DNA from: Chitinophagaceae bacterium
GTDB taxonomy: Bacteria; Bacteroidota; Bacteroidia; Chitinophagales; Chitinophagaceae
DNA: 30,713 nt
Reading direction: 5' to 3'
Assembly (NCBI GenBank): GCA_003167015.1
Contig: PMUF01000130.1
Span: 1-30,713, forward strand
This document shows, piece after piece, positions 30,501 through 30,713 of the stretch (positions are counted from its first letter, which is position 1; each line of letters begins with the position of its first letter). Position numbers and translations under genes: made by a program. The notes below the pieces were generated by a model. It was not told the DNA's origin. It saw only the letters and a list, made by a program, of their open reading frames with translations, and did not search any database.

Positions 30501-30713
30501 GCCGATGCCGTTTGCAGCGCCTGAACAATCGCGTTAGGCGCCAGGGTTAACTTAAATTTGTTGTATTGATAGGCCTTCGCGCCCTGCATCGCGATCTCAG
30601 CCGCCTGCCTGAACGTCGCCGCATTTGCCGGCTTTCCTTTCAGGAACGCTTCGGCCCCGTGCAAACGCCATGGCTTATGCGCCACCCCGCCCATTGCCAG
30701 GCGGGCTCCCCTA
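30497..30713 (-). CDS. FAD-binding subunit of the xanthine-dehydrogenase-type enzyme, C-terminal end
   Basis: The C-terminal 71 residues of a YagS/CoxM-like FAD subunit, open at the right edge. 'RLAMGGVAHKPWRLHGAEAF' is the conserved block of the C-terminal CO-dehydrogenase flavoprotein domain, followed by 'FRQAAEIAMQGAKAY'. This subunit passes electrons from the Mo and Fe-S centres to its acceptor. Its stop overlaps the start of the Mo subunit by four bases, the standard FAD-then-Mo order of the yagTSR type. Confidence 0.9.
   Translation of the reverse strand, partial: RGARLAMGGVAHKPWRLHGAEAFLKGKPANAATFRQAAEIAMQGAKAYQYNKFKLTLAPNAIVQALQTASA

Noticed and set aside
29601..30524. Plus-strand 307-residue open frame opposite the XDH-type gene
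   Set aside because: Arg/His/Pro-rich sequence without any family pattern, lying wholly inside a clearly coding gene on the other strand; a by-product of its high GC.

Overview
The window looks like chromosome from a Bacteroidota bacterium, most likely close to Chitinophaga (family Chitinophagaceae). The evidence is gene content (a PorT-type barrel protein, SnoaL/DUF4440 lipoprotein, GH3 and GH20 secreted hydrolases, LytS/LytT pair, DUF6934- and DUF7009-type proteins) and several promoters of the Bacteroidota form TTTG-N18-20-TAnnTTTG. I see no tRNA, rRNA, CRISPR array, IS element or phage gene, and no gene-free stretch longer than about 300 bases.

Region 1 (1-9.5 kb) starts with a GH3 glycosidase running off the left edge, followed by a decayed DUF6934 gene and a small partner ORF. 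It continues as a string of regulator/enzyme modules: TetR + membrane protein facing an alpha/beta hydrolase, ArsR + SDR, SDR + AraC, Crp/Fnr, and a quinone-oxidoreductase-like MDR. These look like electrophile or redox-stress modules, each with its own regulator. The TetR and ArsR modules carry clear operator-like repeats.

Region 2 (9.3-20 kb) holds a TetR gene with an outer-membrane barrel gene and a small conserved protein. Four copies of one 18-bp operator sit in two mirror-image pairs. Then come a DUF4440 lipoprotein overlapping a GH20 hexosaminidase, a LytT/LytS two-component pair, a secreted serine beta-lactamase-like hydrolase, a broken secreted lipoprotein (frameshift, probable internal deletion), and an 822-residue protein joining a complete cytosolic nitrilase to a complete secreted M20 dipeptidase with the signal peptide left in the middle.

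Region 3 (20.1-23.0 kb) is an arsenic cluster: arsR, arsM, a 43-residue membrane peptide, thioredoxin-type arsC and a YnfA/UPF0060 membrane protein. No Acr3, ArsB or ArsA is present. The ArsR operator occurs twice, before arsR and again before arsM. Two small Cys-rich exported proteins converge on it.

Region 4 (23.1-30.7 kb) is a molybdenum enzyme cluster: a ModE-type HTH regulator and mobA (divergent), an FdhF/YdeP-type molybdopterin oxidoreductase with a DUF7009 protein and fdhD, then a mocA-like transferase and a xanthine-dehydrogenase-type (YagR/YagS) enzyme running off the right edge. mobA makes the bis-MGD form needed by FdhF, FdhD sulfurates it, and the MocA-like protein plausibly matures the cofactor of the XDH-type enzyme.

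The most notable items are the nitrilase-M20 fusion, the four-site TetR operator array, the pump-less ars operon with two small membrane proteins, and two pseudogenes that both look like internal deletions. Family names come from recognition of motifs, not from a database search.
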